Shown piece after piece: positions 18,171 through 26,695 of a stretch of 64,000 nt of DNA. Below the pieces are notes generated by a model. That model ran no database searches and had not been told where the DNA came from. It saw nothing but the letters and a program-made list of their open reading frames with translations. The position numbers and the translations under genes were made by a program. The stretch is taken from positions 1 through 64,000 of the forward strand of contig CAVVXU010000005.1 of NCBI GenBank assembly GCA_963752325.1, written 5' to 3'. The stretch's first letter is position 1, and the number at the start of each line of letters is the position of its first letter. Source of the DNA: CAVTJL01 sp963752325 (GTDB lineage: Bacteria > Pseudomonadota > Alphaproteobacteria > Geminicoccales > Geminicoccaceae).

Positions 18171-19320
18171 GTGCGCGGGCTCGGGCGGATCGGAGCGGTG
18201 GCGCGGGCGCCGGGCGTGGCGGCGGCTCTCGTCATCGGCGCAGGCGCCGACAGCGCGATGGCGCAGGCTGAGCCCGGCCCGACGCTGGGCTGGCTGGCCG
18301 AGCTGGCCTCGAGTGCCGGGACCTATCTCGCCGGTGCCACCGTCATCGGTGGCGTGCTGGGCTTTCTCGGCAAGTGGCTGTTCGACGAGGCCAGCGCCTC
18401 GATCAAGGCGCGGCGCGACTTCGCGCAGAAGGTCACCGACCAGGTGGCCGACCTCGCCAAGACCTACTACTGGTCGCTCGCCAACCATGCGGGCGTGGTG
18501 GCCGGGCTGCTCGAGGAGTATCTGGCGCTCGTCGACCATCATCTGCTGCTGGCCTGGCCGGGCGGACGGCAGGATCTGGAGCAGCGCCTGGGCGACCTCG
18601 CCGACGAGGCGGCCCAGCAGTCCTTCTGCTATTTCTGTCGGCTGGTCTGGCTGTTCGATCAGTTCCAGCTCAGGGGCAGCAACACCTATCTGCTTGACGA
18701 CCGACGCCGCGGGCCGCGTGTGCCGGCGGCTCTACAACAGCTTCATGGCGAGCCTGCCCGTGGGCGAGGCCACGCGGGCGCAGCGGCTGGACACGCTCGT
18801 CATCCTGAAGGTGATGGCGGAGAAGGTGAGCCGGCCGGGCAGCGAGGAGCCCGTCGCGGTGGCCGAGATGACGCCGGCCGGGTTCAACGCGCTGGTGGAG
18901 GCGGGCGAGCTCAAGGAGGTCAGGGCCGCCTATCGCGAGTGGCTGGCGGCGCGGCTGCCCGACGTCGCAGCCGCCGCCGAGGCGCTTCGCGCCTACAACG
19001 AGGTGCTGAGCCACGAGCTGGCCAGGCTCTACAGGCCCTTCTTCGGCTGGAGCCCGGTCTCGGTCGATCCTTATGCCGAGGCCGTGGCCTTCGATCTCTG
19101 GCCGCACGTGCTGACGGCCCAGTCGGTGCGCGCCATCAACCGGGCCTGGCGCCAGGGCGAGTTGCTGCGCGCGCCCGGCCTGGGAGGCCTGCCGGGTGCC
19201 GATCGCCAGGAGAAGGCCCCGGCCGACGAGCATGGCCAGGCGGCTGCTTCCTCGGGCGAGGACGTGCGCGAGCTGGGCGCCGGCTCGCGACCGGCCAAGC
19301 GCCCCGGGGGCCGCAAGTGA
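18171..19320 (+). CDS. One-pass membrane protein, partner of the FlhA-like TPR protein, one frameshift
   Basis: No known family recognised. The predicted ~382-aa protein begins with a hydrophobic signal-like segment (VAAALVIGAGADSAMAQAEP). A clear transmembrane helix follows at about residues 46-68 (GTYLAGATVIGGVLGFLGKW). After it come long helices with the cytosolic-type start DEASASIKARRDFAQKVTDQ. Near 18700 one extra G (CTGCTTGACGACC) shifts the frame; removing it gives DAAGRVCRRLYNSFMASLPV and an open frame to 19320. The tail is charged and low complexity (about 345-382). It overlaps the next gene by four bases (GTGA), so the two are almost certainly co-translated and likely work together, this one as membrane anchor. 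GTG 18171 is the assumed start. Confidence 0.6.
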
Positions 19321-22300
19321 GCTCATGGCCGCGCTATCTCGCCGGTGTGACAGGGCGCGAGCTGTCGCCGGCCCGCCGTCGCCTGCTGCGGCGCTTGACG
19401 AGCGACGACCCCGCCCTGACCCAGCGCGCGGTGACGTCCTTCTACGAGGCGATGCAGGGCCACATCCATGCCATGGACGGCACGGACCCGCCGGCGCCGG
19501 CGGCCATGCCCGCCGGCTGGCGCGATCGGCTGCGCAACGCCCACGTGCTGGACCTGTGGGAGGCGCTGCGCCTGGTGCGGCTGAAGAAGGTCGACGAGGG
19601 CCTGGGGCGGATCGAGGAGATCCTGCGCCGGCTCGAGGGGCTGCGCATGAGATGCCTGGGGCGGCAGGCCGCAGCGGGCGAGCGCGGCCTTGCCGACTAC
19701 TACGCCACCGCGATCGCGCTGGTCGCCACGCGCCAGGGCGAGGTGCTGGCGGGCGCCGGTCGGCACGAGGAGGCGGACCGGGCCTATGCGCGCGCGATGG
19801 CGGCACAGCCGGACCTCACCCAGGTGCGGATGGAGGCGGCCGGCGCGGCGGCGGCGCGCGGCGAGTGGGCGCGGGCCGAGGCGATGCTGCGGGCCGGCTG
19901 GCCGATCCTGCCGGGCCCGGCCGCGCGGGGTGCCCTCGCCGCCGGGCGCGCCTGGGTGTTCGAGCGCTATCAGGGATGGGCGCGGGCGCAGAAGACACAG
20001 GCGAGCGCAGCCGCCACCGGCCGCGAGATCGACGAGGAGATCGAGACGATCCTGCCGCGGCTCGAGGCTGGGCGAGACAGCCGCCAGATCGCGGATCTGC
20101 GCGGCTGGCAGGGGCGGCTGCGTTTCCTGCGCGCGGGGCTGATCGAGGAGACGGGGGACGCCGCCGATGCGGCCGCCATCTATCGCAGCGGCTCGCTTGC
20201 CTATGACGAGGCGGCCGTGCGCCAGGAGGCGCAGCGGCTGAGCGCCGCCTATCTGGCCGAGCTTGCAGGCGACACGCTCGCCAGGGCCGGGCGTCTTCCC
20301 GAGGCGGCGACGGGCTATGCCCTGAGCCGGGAGCGCCTGCACGGCCTGGACGATCCGCCCGCACGGCTCTCGCTGGAGCGCACTGCGGCCAAGGAGGCGC
20401 TGCTGGCTCTAACACTGGGCGATGCCGCCGCCGGCGACCGACATGCCAAGGCCTATTCGAAGGGATGGCCCGGACCGTGGCAGCGGATGGCGCTGGAGGG
20501 CGGGCCCGCACTCGGTCAGCCGGTAGCGGCACGGCGGCTCCGTCTCGCCCTCGACGCGCGACTGCGACAGACGCTCGACGCGGTGCACGCCCGCGATCTC
20601 GCCCATGCCCTTCGCGAGGTCTGGCGACATGGCCAGAGCGCGAGCGAGGAGCGTCTGCGGCCGCCGCTACAAGGCGGGGCGGCGCTGCCCGAGATCATCG
20701 AGCCCATCGCCATCGAGCTGGACGAGCGGCTCCTCGCGCTCGAGGGCCCAGCCGAGCCGGCGGCGCTGCGCCACATGCGGCAGCTTCGCGAGCGCGTCCG
20801 CGAGAGCCACGGCGTCGAGCTGCCGGGCATCCATGTGCGGTCCTCGGGCAGGCATCTCGGGTACCGGCTCCTGCTGCACGGACAGCCGGTTGCCGCGGGC
20901 ACCCTGCCACATTCGGGTCGCGTGCTGCTGGTCTGCGCCCACAAGCGGCTGGGCTGGCTGAAGCGATGGGCGCAGCCCGAGCAGCTGGGGCTGGCCGGGG
21001 CCGAGGCCTGGTGGGTGCCGGCGCTGCTCGTCGCCCCGCGCTGGCTGCGCGCCCGCCTGCCCCGGCAGCGGCGCGGTGCGGCACCCGAGATATGGACGGC
21101 GGTCACCTACATCTTCCGCCACCTAGAGGCGGTGCTGATCCGCGACCTCCGCGCCATCTGCGGGCGACAGGAGGTGTACAGCGCGCTGCTGCGGCAAAAG
21201 CTCGTCGACACGACGAGCGATCGTGGCCTAGCCATGGCCGAGACCGCGCTCACCATCACCCCGTTGACACGCCTGATCCAGGCGCTGCTGGCCGAGCGGA
21301 CGCCGATCGTCGATCTGCCGGCGATCCATCGCCGGTTCCTCGAGCTCGAGGCCACGCGTGCCGATGCGATGCGGATGCTGGCCGAGATCCGCCAGCTGCC
21401 GGAGCTGCGACCGCGCCTCTGGGGCAATGAGGGAGCTCGAAGGTCGCTCTTGCTCGGCCCACGGCTGACGCAGGCGCTGCGGTCGCCCGAGCGTGGGGAC
21501 GGCAGCGCGCTCGAAGGCTGTGTTTGCGAGGTGGTCCAGAGGGCCGAGGCGGCGGGTGAAGGGCCGGCCCTGCTGATCGTTCCGGTGGCCGCGCAGCGGG
21601 CACGGGTCCGCGCGATGCTGGCTGCGGCCTTGCCGGAGCTTCCAGTGCTGGCCGCGGCCGAGGCGGCGTCGGGACTGCTGGCTCAGGCCTCGGTCGTCGA
21701 CGCGGAAGGCGAGATCCCGGCAAGCCCGCCGCAATCCCCCGTGGCGCCGGCCATGACGCCTCTGCCGGACATCGGAGAAACGATCCTCCTAGAGCTCGAT
21801 CAGGCGCTCATCGAGGAAGGCTGGGGATGGGCCGCGTCGCGGCGCCTCGAGGCGAAAGCGGGCGAGATCGCGGCCGACCTCGGCATCGATGGACCGCCCC
21901 GGGTTCGGATCGCCTGCTTGCCTGCAGGAAGTGGGCTGGCCGGACTCCTACAGATCGGGCCGGCCGCTCGCAGGCTGACGCGCGCCGAGGCCGAGCCACC
22001 CCTGCTGCTACAAGCGCTGGACCGTGCGGTCTTCGAGGGACGGGAGCTGCTGGTCGGCGAGGCGTCGGCGGCGCGGCTGCTCGCCACGCTGGGCACGAAG
22101 GCGCCGCGCCCGTCCGTCTCCCTGACACTCGCGAGCCTGCGCATGGCGGCGGCGCTCTGCCTGCCGACGGAGGCGGGCCTCCGTGCCGCCCTCGTCGCGG
22201 CCGAGGCGGCGGCACATGGGGAGGACCCGAGCTATGCCGGCGAGATCGAGCTGGAGCGGGGAATGGCCGATCGCACCGTCGTCCGCGTCGGCTATGCGCT

Positions 22301-22745
22301 GGCCGGCCGGCTCGGCAGCGGTGCTGCCGACCTCGCCGACGCCGCTGCGCGGCTGGGCGACCCGCTGCGTCGGGACCTCTTCGAGCGGCGGGGCGTGCTG
22401 GTGCCGCCGTTGGCCTTCGAGCTGGACGAGGCTCTGGCGCCCAGCGACTGGCGGCTCGTCGTCAATGGGCTGGCCGGCCCGGCCCTCGCCGCAGCGAGCG
22501 AGGGTGCCGGCATGCCGCCGGAGATCGACCGGGAGATCGACCGTCAGATCGGCGCTTTTTTCTCGGTGGGCCAGCTCGAATACCGGCTGCTCCGTCTGAA
22601 CGAGGCGAAGCCACTTCTCGTCCTCAACGCAGTCGAACGCCTGCGCACAGGCGAGCTCGTGGCCCAGCTGAGGGCGCAGCTCCACGCCGGCCGCTCGATC
22701 CGGCGGCTGGACGTGATCCTCGAGGAGCTGCTGGAGCGTGCCTGA
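19317..22745 (+). CDS. Large soluble TPR protein with two FlhA-cytosolic-domain-like units (FHIPEP superfamily)
   Basis: An intact 1142-aa protein starting at GTG 19317. Residues ~1-440 are helical with TPR-like pairs (around 127-200 and 270-370). Residues ~461-795 follow the whole FlhA/SctV cytosolic domain: PIAIELDERL and ELPGIHVRSS with LGYRLLLHGQPVAAGTL (SD1), LGLAGAEAWWVP, then TYIFRHLEAVLIRDLRAICG-RQEV, TPLTRLIQALLAERTPIVDL (SD3) and GPALLIVPVAAQ...LPELPVLAAAEA (SD4). Residues ~818-1142 look like a second, degenerate copy (LLELDQALIEEG; RDLFERRGVLVPPLAFELDE; DWRLVVNG; VGQLEYRLL; LHAGRSIRRLDVILEELLE). There are no membrane helices and no FHIPEP loop, so it is not an export gate FlhA. Upstream is a membrane protein with GTGA overlap, and fliO/fliP lie 3 kb away. 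The FlhA assignment is by eye from motif order; function unknown. Confidence 0.72.
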   Translation: MSSWPRYLAGVTGRELSPARRRLLRRLTSDDPALTQRAVTSFYEAMQGHIHAMDGTDPPAPAAMPAGWRDRLRNAHVLDLWEALRLVRLKKVDEGLGRIEEILRRLEGLRMRCLGRQAAAGERGLADYYATAIALVATRQGEVLAGAGRHEEADRAYARAMAAQPDLTQVRMEAAGAAAARGEWARAEAMLRAGWPILPGPAARGALAAGRAWVFERYQGWARAQKTQASAAATGREIDEEIETILPRLEAGRDSRQIADLRGWQGRLRFLRAGLIEETGDAADAAAIYRSGSLAYDEAAVRQEAQRLSAAYLAELAGDTLARAGRLPEAATGYALSRERLHGLDDPPARLSLERTAAKEALLALTLGDAAAGDRHAKAYSKGWPGPWQRMALEGGPALGQPVAARRLRLALDARLRQTLDAVHARDLAHALREVWRHGQSASEERLRPPLQGGAALPEIIEPIAIELDERLLALEGPAEPAALRHMRQLRERVRESHGVELPGIHVRSSGRHLGYRLLLHGQPVAAGTLPHSGRVLLVCAHKRLGWLKRWAQPEQLGLAGAEAWWVPALLVAPRWLRARLPRQRRGAAPEIWTAVTYIFRHLEAVLIRDLRAICGRQEVYSALLRQKLVDTTSDRGLAMAETALTITPLTRLIQALLAERTPIVDLPAIHRRFLELEATRADAMRMLAEIRQLPELRPRLWGNEGARRSLLLGPRLTQALRSPERGDGSALEGCVCEVVQRAEAAGEGPALLIVPVAAQRARVRAMLAAALPELPVLAAAEAASGLLAQASVVDAEGEIPASPPQSPVAPAMTPLPDIGETILLELDQALIEEGWGWAASRRLEAKAGEIAADLGIDGPPRVRIACLPAGSGLAGLLQIGPAARRLTRAEAEPPLLLQALDRAVFEGRELLVGEASAARLLATLGTKAPRPSVSLTLASLRMAAALCLPTEAGLRAALVAAEAAAHGEDPSYAGEIELERGMADRTVVRVGYALAGRLGSGAADLADAAARLGDPLRRDLFERRGVLVPPLAFELDEALAPSDWRLVVNGLAGPALAAASEGAGMPPEIDREIDRQIGAFFSVGQLEYRLLRLNEAKPLLVLNAVERLRTGELVAQLRAQLHAGRSIRRLDVILEELLERA

Positions 22746-22751
22746 GACGGA

Positions 22752-23666
22752 TCAGCGGGTCGGGACGGGGATCTCGCCGCGATAGTCGTAGAAGCCGCGT
22801 TTCGTCTTCCGGCCGAGCCAGCCGGCCTCGACATATTTCACGAGCAGCGGGCAAGGCCGGTACTTGCTGTCGGCGAGGCCGTCATAGAGGACCTGCATGA
22901 CGGCGAGGCAGGTATCGAGGCCGATGAAGTCGGCCAGCTCCAGCGGCCCCATCGGGTGGTTGGCGCCGAGCTTCATCGCCGTGTCGATGCTCTCGACCGT
23001 GCCCACCCCCTCATAGAGCGTGTAGACCGCCTCGTTGATCATCGGCAGCAGGATGCGGTTGACGATGAAGGCCGGGAAGTCCTCGGCGGTGACGGAGGTC
23101 TTGCCGAGCTTCTGGCAGAGGCCCTTGACCGCCTGGTAGGTGTCTTCCTCGGTGGCGATGCCGCGGATCAGCTCGACCAGCTTCATGACCGGCACCGGGT
23201 TCATGAAGTGCATGCCGATGAACCGCTCGGGCCGATCGGTCTGGGCGGCGAGGCGGGTGATCGAGATCGAGCTGGTGTTGGAGGCGATGAGCGCATCCGG
23301 CTTGAGATGCGGCACGAGCTCCTTGAAGATCTTGTGCTTCAGCGGCTCGCTCTCGGTCGCCGCCTCGACGACGAGCTCGCAGTCCCCGAATAGCGTCATC
23401 GCGGTGCCGGTGGTGATCCGGGCGAGCGCCCCCTGCTTCGCCGCCGCGTCCATCGTGCCCTTGCGGATCTGCCGCTCGAGCAGGCTGTCGATCCTGGCCA
23501 GCGTCGCCTCGAGCTGCTGGGCCGAGACGTCCATCAGCCGCACATCCAGACCGGCCACCGCTGCCACCTGCGCAATGCCGCCGCCCATCTGCCCGGCGCC
23601 GATCACCCCGACCCGCTCGATCTCCGGGATTGGGGGGTAGTCCTTGCGCTCGTAGGCAGCGACCAT
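22752..23666 (-). CDS. hbd: 3-hydroxybutyryl-CoA dehydrogenase
   Basis: An intact 304-aa NAD(P)-dependent 3-hydroxyacyl-CoA dehydrogenase acting on short-chain acyl-CoA in beta-oxidation or polyhydroxybutyrate turnover. Motifs are ERVGVIGAGQMGGGIAQVAA (Rossmann loop), ELVVEAATE, IASNTSSISITRLA, RFIGMHFMNPVPVMKLVELI (catalytic His region), FPAFIVNRILLPMINEAVYT, and MGPLELADFIGLDTCLAVMQ. It follows etfA and etfB on the same strand with a 20-base gap, an arrangement that links acyl-CoA oxidation with electron transfer flavoprotein. It converges on the FlhA-like gene, the stops being 6 bases apart. Confidence 0.93.
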   Translation of the reverse strand: MVAAYERKDYPPIPEIERVGVIGAGQMGGGIAQVAAVAGLDVRLMDVSAQQLEATLARIDSLLERQIRKGTMDAAAKQGALARITTGTAMTLFGDCELVVEAATESEPLKHKIFKELVPHLKPDALIASNTSSISITRLAAQTDRPERFIGMHFMNPVPVMKLVELIRGIATEEDTYQAVKGLCQKLGKTSVTAEDFPAFIVNRILLPMINEAVYTLYEGVGTVESIDTAMKLGANHPMGPLELADFIGLDTCLAVMQVLYDGLADSKYRPCPLLVKYVEAGWLGRKTKRGFYDYRGEIPVPTR

Positions 23667-23686
23667 CTTGGCGACTCCGTGACTTC

Positions 23687-24631
23687 TCAGGCTTTGGCCT
23701 GTTTGAGGGCTTCGGTGAGCTCGGGCACGAGCTTGAAAAGGTCGCCCACGAGGCCGTAGTCGGCCACCTGGAAGATCGGCGCCTCCTCGTCCTTGTTGAT
23801 GGCGACGATGATCTTGCTGTCCTTCATGCCGGCCAGATGCTGGATGGCGCCGCTGATGCCGACCGCGACGTAGAGCTCGGGCGCCACAATCTTGCCCGTC
23901 TGGCCCACCTGGTAGTCGTTGGGCACGAAGCCGGCGTCGACGGCTGCGCGCGAGGCGCCCACCGCGGCGCCCAGAACGTCGGCCAGCGCCTCGATGACCT
24001 TGAAGTTCTCGCCGCTGCCCATGCCGCGGCCTCCCGAGACGACGATCCGGGCGGAGGTGAGGTCCGGACGCTCGCTGCGGCTGACCTCGCGGCCGACGAA
24101 GCTCGCGAGGCCCTCGGGCTCGACCGCTGCCACCGTGGCGATCTCGGCGCTGCCGCCTTCGGCCGGAGCGGGCTCGAAGGCGGTGGTCCGCACCGTGATG
24201 ACGCGCCGGGAATCCACGCTCTCGACCGTGGCCAGGGCGTTGCCGGCAAAGATGTAGCGCTTGAAGATCCCGGGCCCCTCCACCGCCACGATGTCGCTGA
24301 TCTGCGCGGTGTCGAGCAGGGCGGCGACGCGCGGCATCACATTCTTGCCATGGGTCGTCGAGGCCGCCAGCAGGTGGTCGTAGCCGGAGGCGACACTGAC
24401 GAGGAGCGCTGCGATGTCCTCGGCGAGCGGGTCGGCGTAGGCCGGATGCTCGACGAGCAGGACCTTGGCCACATCAGGCAACTGGGCCGCGGCCTCGGCT
24501 GCCGCGCGGGCGTCCTTGCCGGCGACGAGGAGATGGAGATCGCCCCCGATCGCCTTGGCGGCGGTCACGGCATGGAGGGTCGCCTTGTCGAGGGTCTTGT
24601 TGTCGTGCTGGGCGAGAACGAGGACAGCCAT
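23687..24631 (-). CDS. etfA: Electron transfer flavoprotein, alpha subunit
   Basis: 314 aa, intact. Binds FAD and passes electrons from acyl-CoA dehydrogenases to ETF-quinone oxidoreductase. The N-terminus AVLVLAQHDNKTLDKATLHA and HLLVAGKDARAAAEAAAQLP are the ETF alpha domain I. The FAD domain has VSGGRGMGSGENFKVIEALA, GASRAAVDAGFVPNDYQVGQ, TGKIVAPELYVAVGISGAIQ, HLAGMKDSKIIVAINKDEEA and PIFQVADYGLVGD. The ATG shares one base with the etfB stop (TGATG), so the two subunits are translationally coupled. Confidence 0.95.
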   Translation of the reverse strand: MAVLVLAQHDNKTLDKATLHAVTAAKAIGGDLHLLVAGKDARAAAEAAAQLPDVAKVLLVEHPAYADPLAEDIAALLVSVASGYDHLLAASTTHGKNVMPRVAALLDTAQISDIVAVEGPGIFKRYIFAGNALATVESVDSRRVITVRTTAFEPAPAEGGSAEIATVAAVEPEGLASFVGREVSRSERPDLTSARIVVSGGRGMGSGENFKVIEALADVLGAAVGASRAAVDAGFVPNDYQVGQTGKIVAPELYVAVGISGAIQHLAGMKDSKIIVAINKDEEAPIFQVADYGLVGDLFKLVPELTEALKQAKA

Positions 24632-25380
24632 CAGACGATCCCTGCCTCCTGCTTGAGCTTGGCCACGAGCTCGGCCACCGAGCCGAGCTTGACGCCCGCC
24701 TGGCGCTTCGGGGGCTCCTCGACCCGCAGATAGCGGAGCCGGGGTGCCGGATCGACGCCGAGGTCGGCGGGCGAGAGGCTCTCGATCGGCTTCTTCTTGG
24801 CCTTCATGATGTTGGGCAGCGACGCGTAGCGGGGCTCGTTGAGGCGAAGGTCGGTCGTGATGATCGCCGGCAGCTTGACGCGGATGGTCTCGGTGCCCTC
24901 GTCGACCTCGCGCGCCACCACGGCGTGGCCGTCCTCGATCGTGATCTTCGAGGCGAAGGTGGCCTGCGGCCAGCCGAGCAGCGCCGCCAGCATCTGGCCC
25001 GTCTGGTTGCTGTCGTCGTCGATCGCCTGCTTGCCCAGGATGACGAGGCCGGGCTGCTCGCGGTCGACAATGGCCTTGAGGAGCTTGGCGATGGCCAGAG
25101 GCTGGAGTTCCGCGTCCGTCAGAACGTGGACCGCACGGTCGGCACCCATCGCGAGCGCAGTACGCAAGGTCTCCTGACAGCGCGCCTCACCGAGCGAGAC
25201 GGCGATCACCTCCTCGGCGACCCCCTTCTCCTTCAGGCGGATGGCTTCCTCGTTGGCGATCTCGTCGAACGGGTTCATCGACATCTTGACGTTCGCGATG
25301 TCGACGCCGCTCTGATCAGCCTTGACACGAATCTTGACGTTGTAGTCGACGACCCGCTTGACGGGCACGAGGATCTTCAT
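24631..25380 (-). CDS. etfB: Electron transfer flavoprotein, beta subunit
   Basis: 249 aa, intact. Start set at ATG 25380 (KILVPVKRVVDYNVKIRVKA) instead of the longer frame, since all ETF beta proteins begin here. The signature VKMSMNPFDEIANEEAIRLK and VAEEVIAVSLGEARCQETLR follow, with the AMP-binding region GKQAIDDDSNQTGQMLAALL. The C-terminal anchor wrapping around the alpha subunit contains RLNEPRYASLPNIMKAKKKP. First gene of the etfBA-hbd transcript. Confidence 0.95.
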   Translation of the reverse strand: MKILVPVKRVVDYNVKIRVKADQSGVDIANVKMSMNPFDEIANEEAIRLKEKGVAEEVIAVSLGEARCQETLRTALAMGADRAVHVLTDAELQPLAIAKLLKAIVDREQPGLVILGKQAIDDDSNQTGQMLAALLGWPQATFASKITIEDGHAVVAREVDEGTETIRVKLPAIITTDLRLNEPRYASLPNIMKAKKKPIESLSPADLGVDPAPRLRYLRVEEPPKRQAGVKLGSVAELVAKLKQEAGIV

Positions 25381-25523
25381 TGCCGCTACCTTCCAGAGGC
25401 CCGAACGTCCCGGCCACGGCAGGCCGGGCGCCATTTTTTGCGTTGCAGCACCGAGCGATAGGGAACGATGAACGCCTTGTCAATCAGGGCGGCTCTGATG
25501 GCAGCCCTGCCCCGAGGGGGTGT

Positions 25524-26087
25524 CTAGCGGTTGGCGCCCGGCACCCACAGCACGTCGCCGCCACCCCCATCGTTGAGCCAGCGCGACAGGACGAAGAGAT
25601 GGTCCGACAGCCGGTTGAGATAGCGCAGCGCCACCGGATTGACGGGCTCGGCCTCCGCCAGGGCAGCGACGAGCCGCTCCGCGCGACGCGTCACCGTGCG
25701 CGCCAGATGGAGATGTGACGCGGCCGGAGTCCCGCCCGGAAGGACAAAGGAGTCGAGCGGGCGCAGCTCGTCGTTCATCCGGTCGATCTCGCTCTCGAGG
25801 CGCAGGACCTGGCTCTCCTGGACCCTGAGCGCTCCGGTCTCGGCGGCGTCGTCGCCCGGCCGACACAGGTCGGCGCCGACATCGAAAAGATCGTTTTGGA
25901 TGCGCGCCAGCATCGCGTCCGCCTCGTCCGCGGCGTGGAGACGGACGATGCCGATCGCGGCGTTGGCCTCATCGACCGTGCCGTAGGCGTCGACGCGCGC
26001 GGCATGCTTGGCCACCCGGCTGCCGTCGCCCAGCGACGTGCGCCCCGTGTCGCCACCCTTGGTGTAGATGCGGGTCAGCGTCACCAT
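25524..26087 (-). CDS. pduO: Cob(I)alamin adenosyltransferase, PduO/MMAB type
   Basis: 187 aa, intact. Makes adenosylcobalamin from cob(I)alamin and ATP. The N-terminal ATP-binding loop IYTKGGDTGRTSLGDGSRVA, then VDAYGTVDEANAAIG, and the helical signature LVLPGGTPAASHLHLARTVT (here FVLPGGTPAASHLHLARTVT) with RRAERLVAALAE are all present. RYLNRLSDHLFVLSRWLND closes the domain. It lies next to a HIG1-like gene and the etf genes, a neighbourhood often seen in alphaproteobacteria. No cobalamin riboswitch was recognised upstream. Confidence 0.93.
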   Translation of the reverse strand: MVTLTRIYTKGGDTGRTSLGDGSRVAKHAARVDAYGTVDEANAAIGIVRLHAADEADAMLARIQNDLFDVGADLCRPGDDAAETGALRVQESQVLRLESEIDRMNDELRPLDSFVLPGGTPAASHLHLARTVTRRAERLVAALAEAEPVNPVALRYLNRLSDHLFVLSRWLNDGGGGDVLWVPGANR

Positions 26088-26121
26088 CGTCGACAGGCCA
26101 AAGTCGTCCCTCTCGCCGGTG

Positions 26122-26313
26122 TCAGCCGCGCGCGAAGATGATCAGCCCCAGAAGGACGACGGCGACGAGCTGCAGGCCGACGCGCGCCTGCATCAGCTTG
26201 TTGCCGTAGCGCTCGTTGAAGGCGCCGCCCTTGAGGAAGCCGCCGATGCCGACGAGCAGCACGACCAGCGTGGCCACCATGGCGATGAGCAGGAGAACAG
26301 GAAGAGCGTTCAT
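26122..26313 (-). CDS. Twin-transmembrane small protein (HIG1-like)
   Basis: 63 aa, intact. Two membrane helices (VLLLIAMVATLVVLLVGIGG and RVGLQLVAVVLLGLIIFARG) flank a short polar loop with NERYGNKLMQARVGLQ. The loop 'sNkLMraRV.lQ' is typical of the bacterial HIG1/hypoxia-induced family, whose relatives associate with respiratory supercomplexes. A link to the quinol oxidase encoded just upstream is plausible but not shown. It lies 34 bases upstream of pduO on the same strand. Confidence 0.85.
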   Translation of the reverse strand: MNALPVLLLIAMVATLVVLLVGIGGFLKGGAFNERYGNKLMQARVGLQLVAVVLLGLIIFARG

Positions 26314-26392
26314 AAGGGATATCTAGTCCCAGAACGGCCTCGGGAGAAGGGGGGAGATACCGGCCTTCACGCCGCGCCCGGGATCGCCTGGA

Positions 26393-26695
26393 TCACATCA
26401 TCCGCATGCGCAGGTTGGCCAGGATCCATATGGTCCCACCGACCATGACCGCGAGGATCAGGGCGGAGAACAGGATCAGCTGGAGGTCGTCCCTCTTCGA
26501 CCTCGACAGATCGATGTGCAGGAAGAATCGAAAGTGCACGACGATCTGGACGAGGGCGGCCACCGCGATAATCCACAAGACGCCCTCTCGCGGGAGGCCC
26601 CCCCAGGCGACGCTGCCGAACGCGATGGCAGAGAGCAGGATGGCCAGCGCCAACCCGATCACATAGGAGCGAAACTCCTTGAGACCGTCGTCCAT
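26393..26695 (-). CDS. cyoD: Cytochrome o ubiquinol oxidase subunit IV
   Basis: 100 aa, intact, three membrane helices: YVIGLALAILLSAIAFGSVA, VLWIIAVAALVQIVVHFRFF and LILFSALILAVMVGGTIWIL. The LVQIVVHFRFFLHID motif is characteristic of CyoD. Start at ATG 26695, which coincides with the last base of the cyoC stop region (overlap of one base). It is the last gene of the cyoABCD operon and stabilises the CuB site assembly in the E. coli enzyme. Confidence 0.9.
   Translation of the reverse strand: MDDGLKEFRSYVIGLALAILLSAIAFGSVAWGGLPREGVLWIIAVAALVQIVVHFRFFLHIDLSRSKRDDLQLILFSALILAVMVGGTIWILANLRMRMM

Noticed and set aside
19196..22900. Plus-strand alternative-frame ORFs inside the FlhA-like gene
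   Set aside because: Arg/Ala/Pro-rich shadows of an intact 1142-codon frame.
25435..25523. Possible cobalamin riboswitch near the adenosyltransferase gene
   Set aside because: The stretch lies downstream of the gene and shows no B12-box-like sequence; none was found upstream either.
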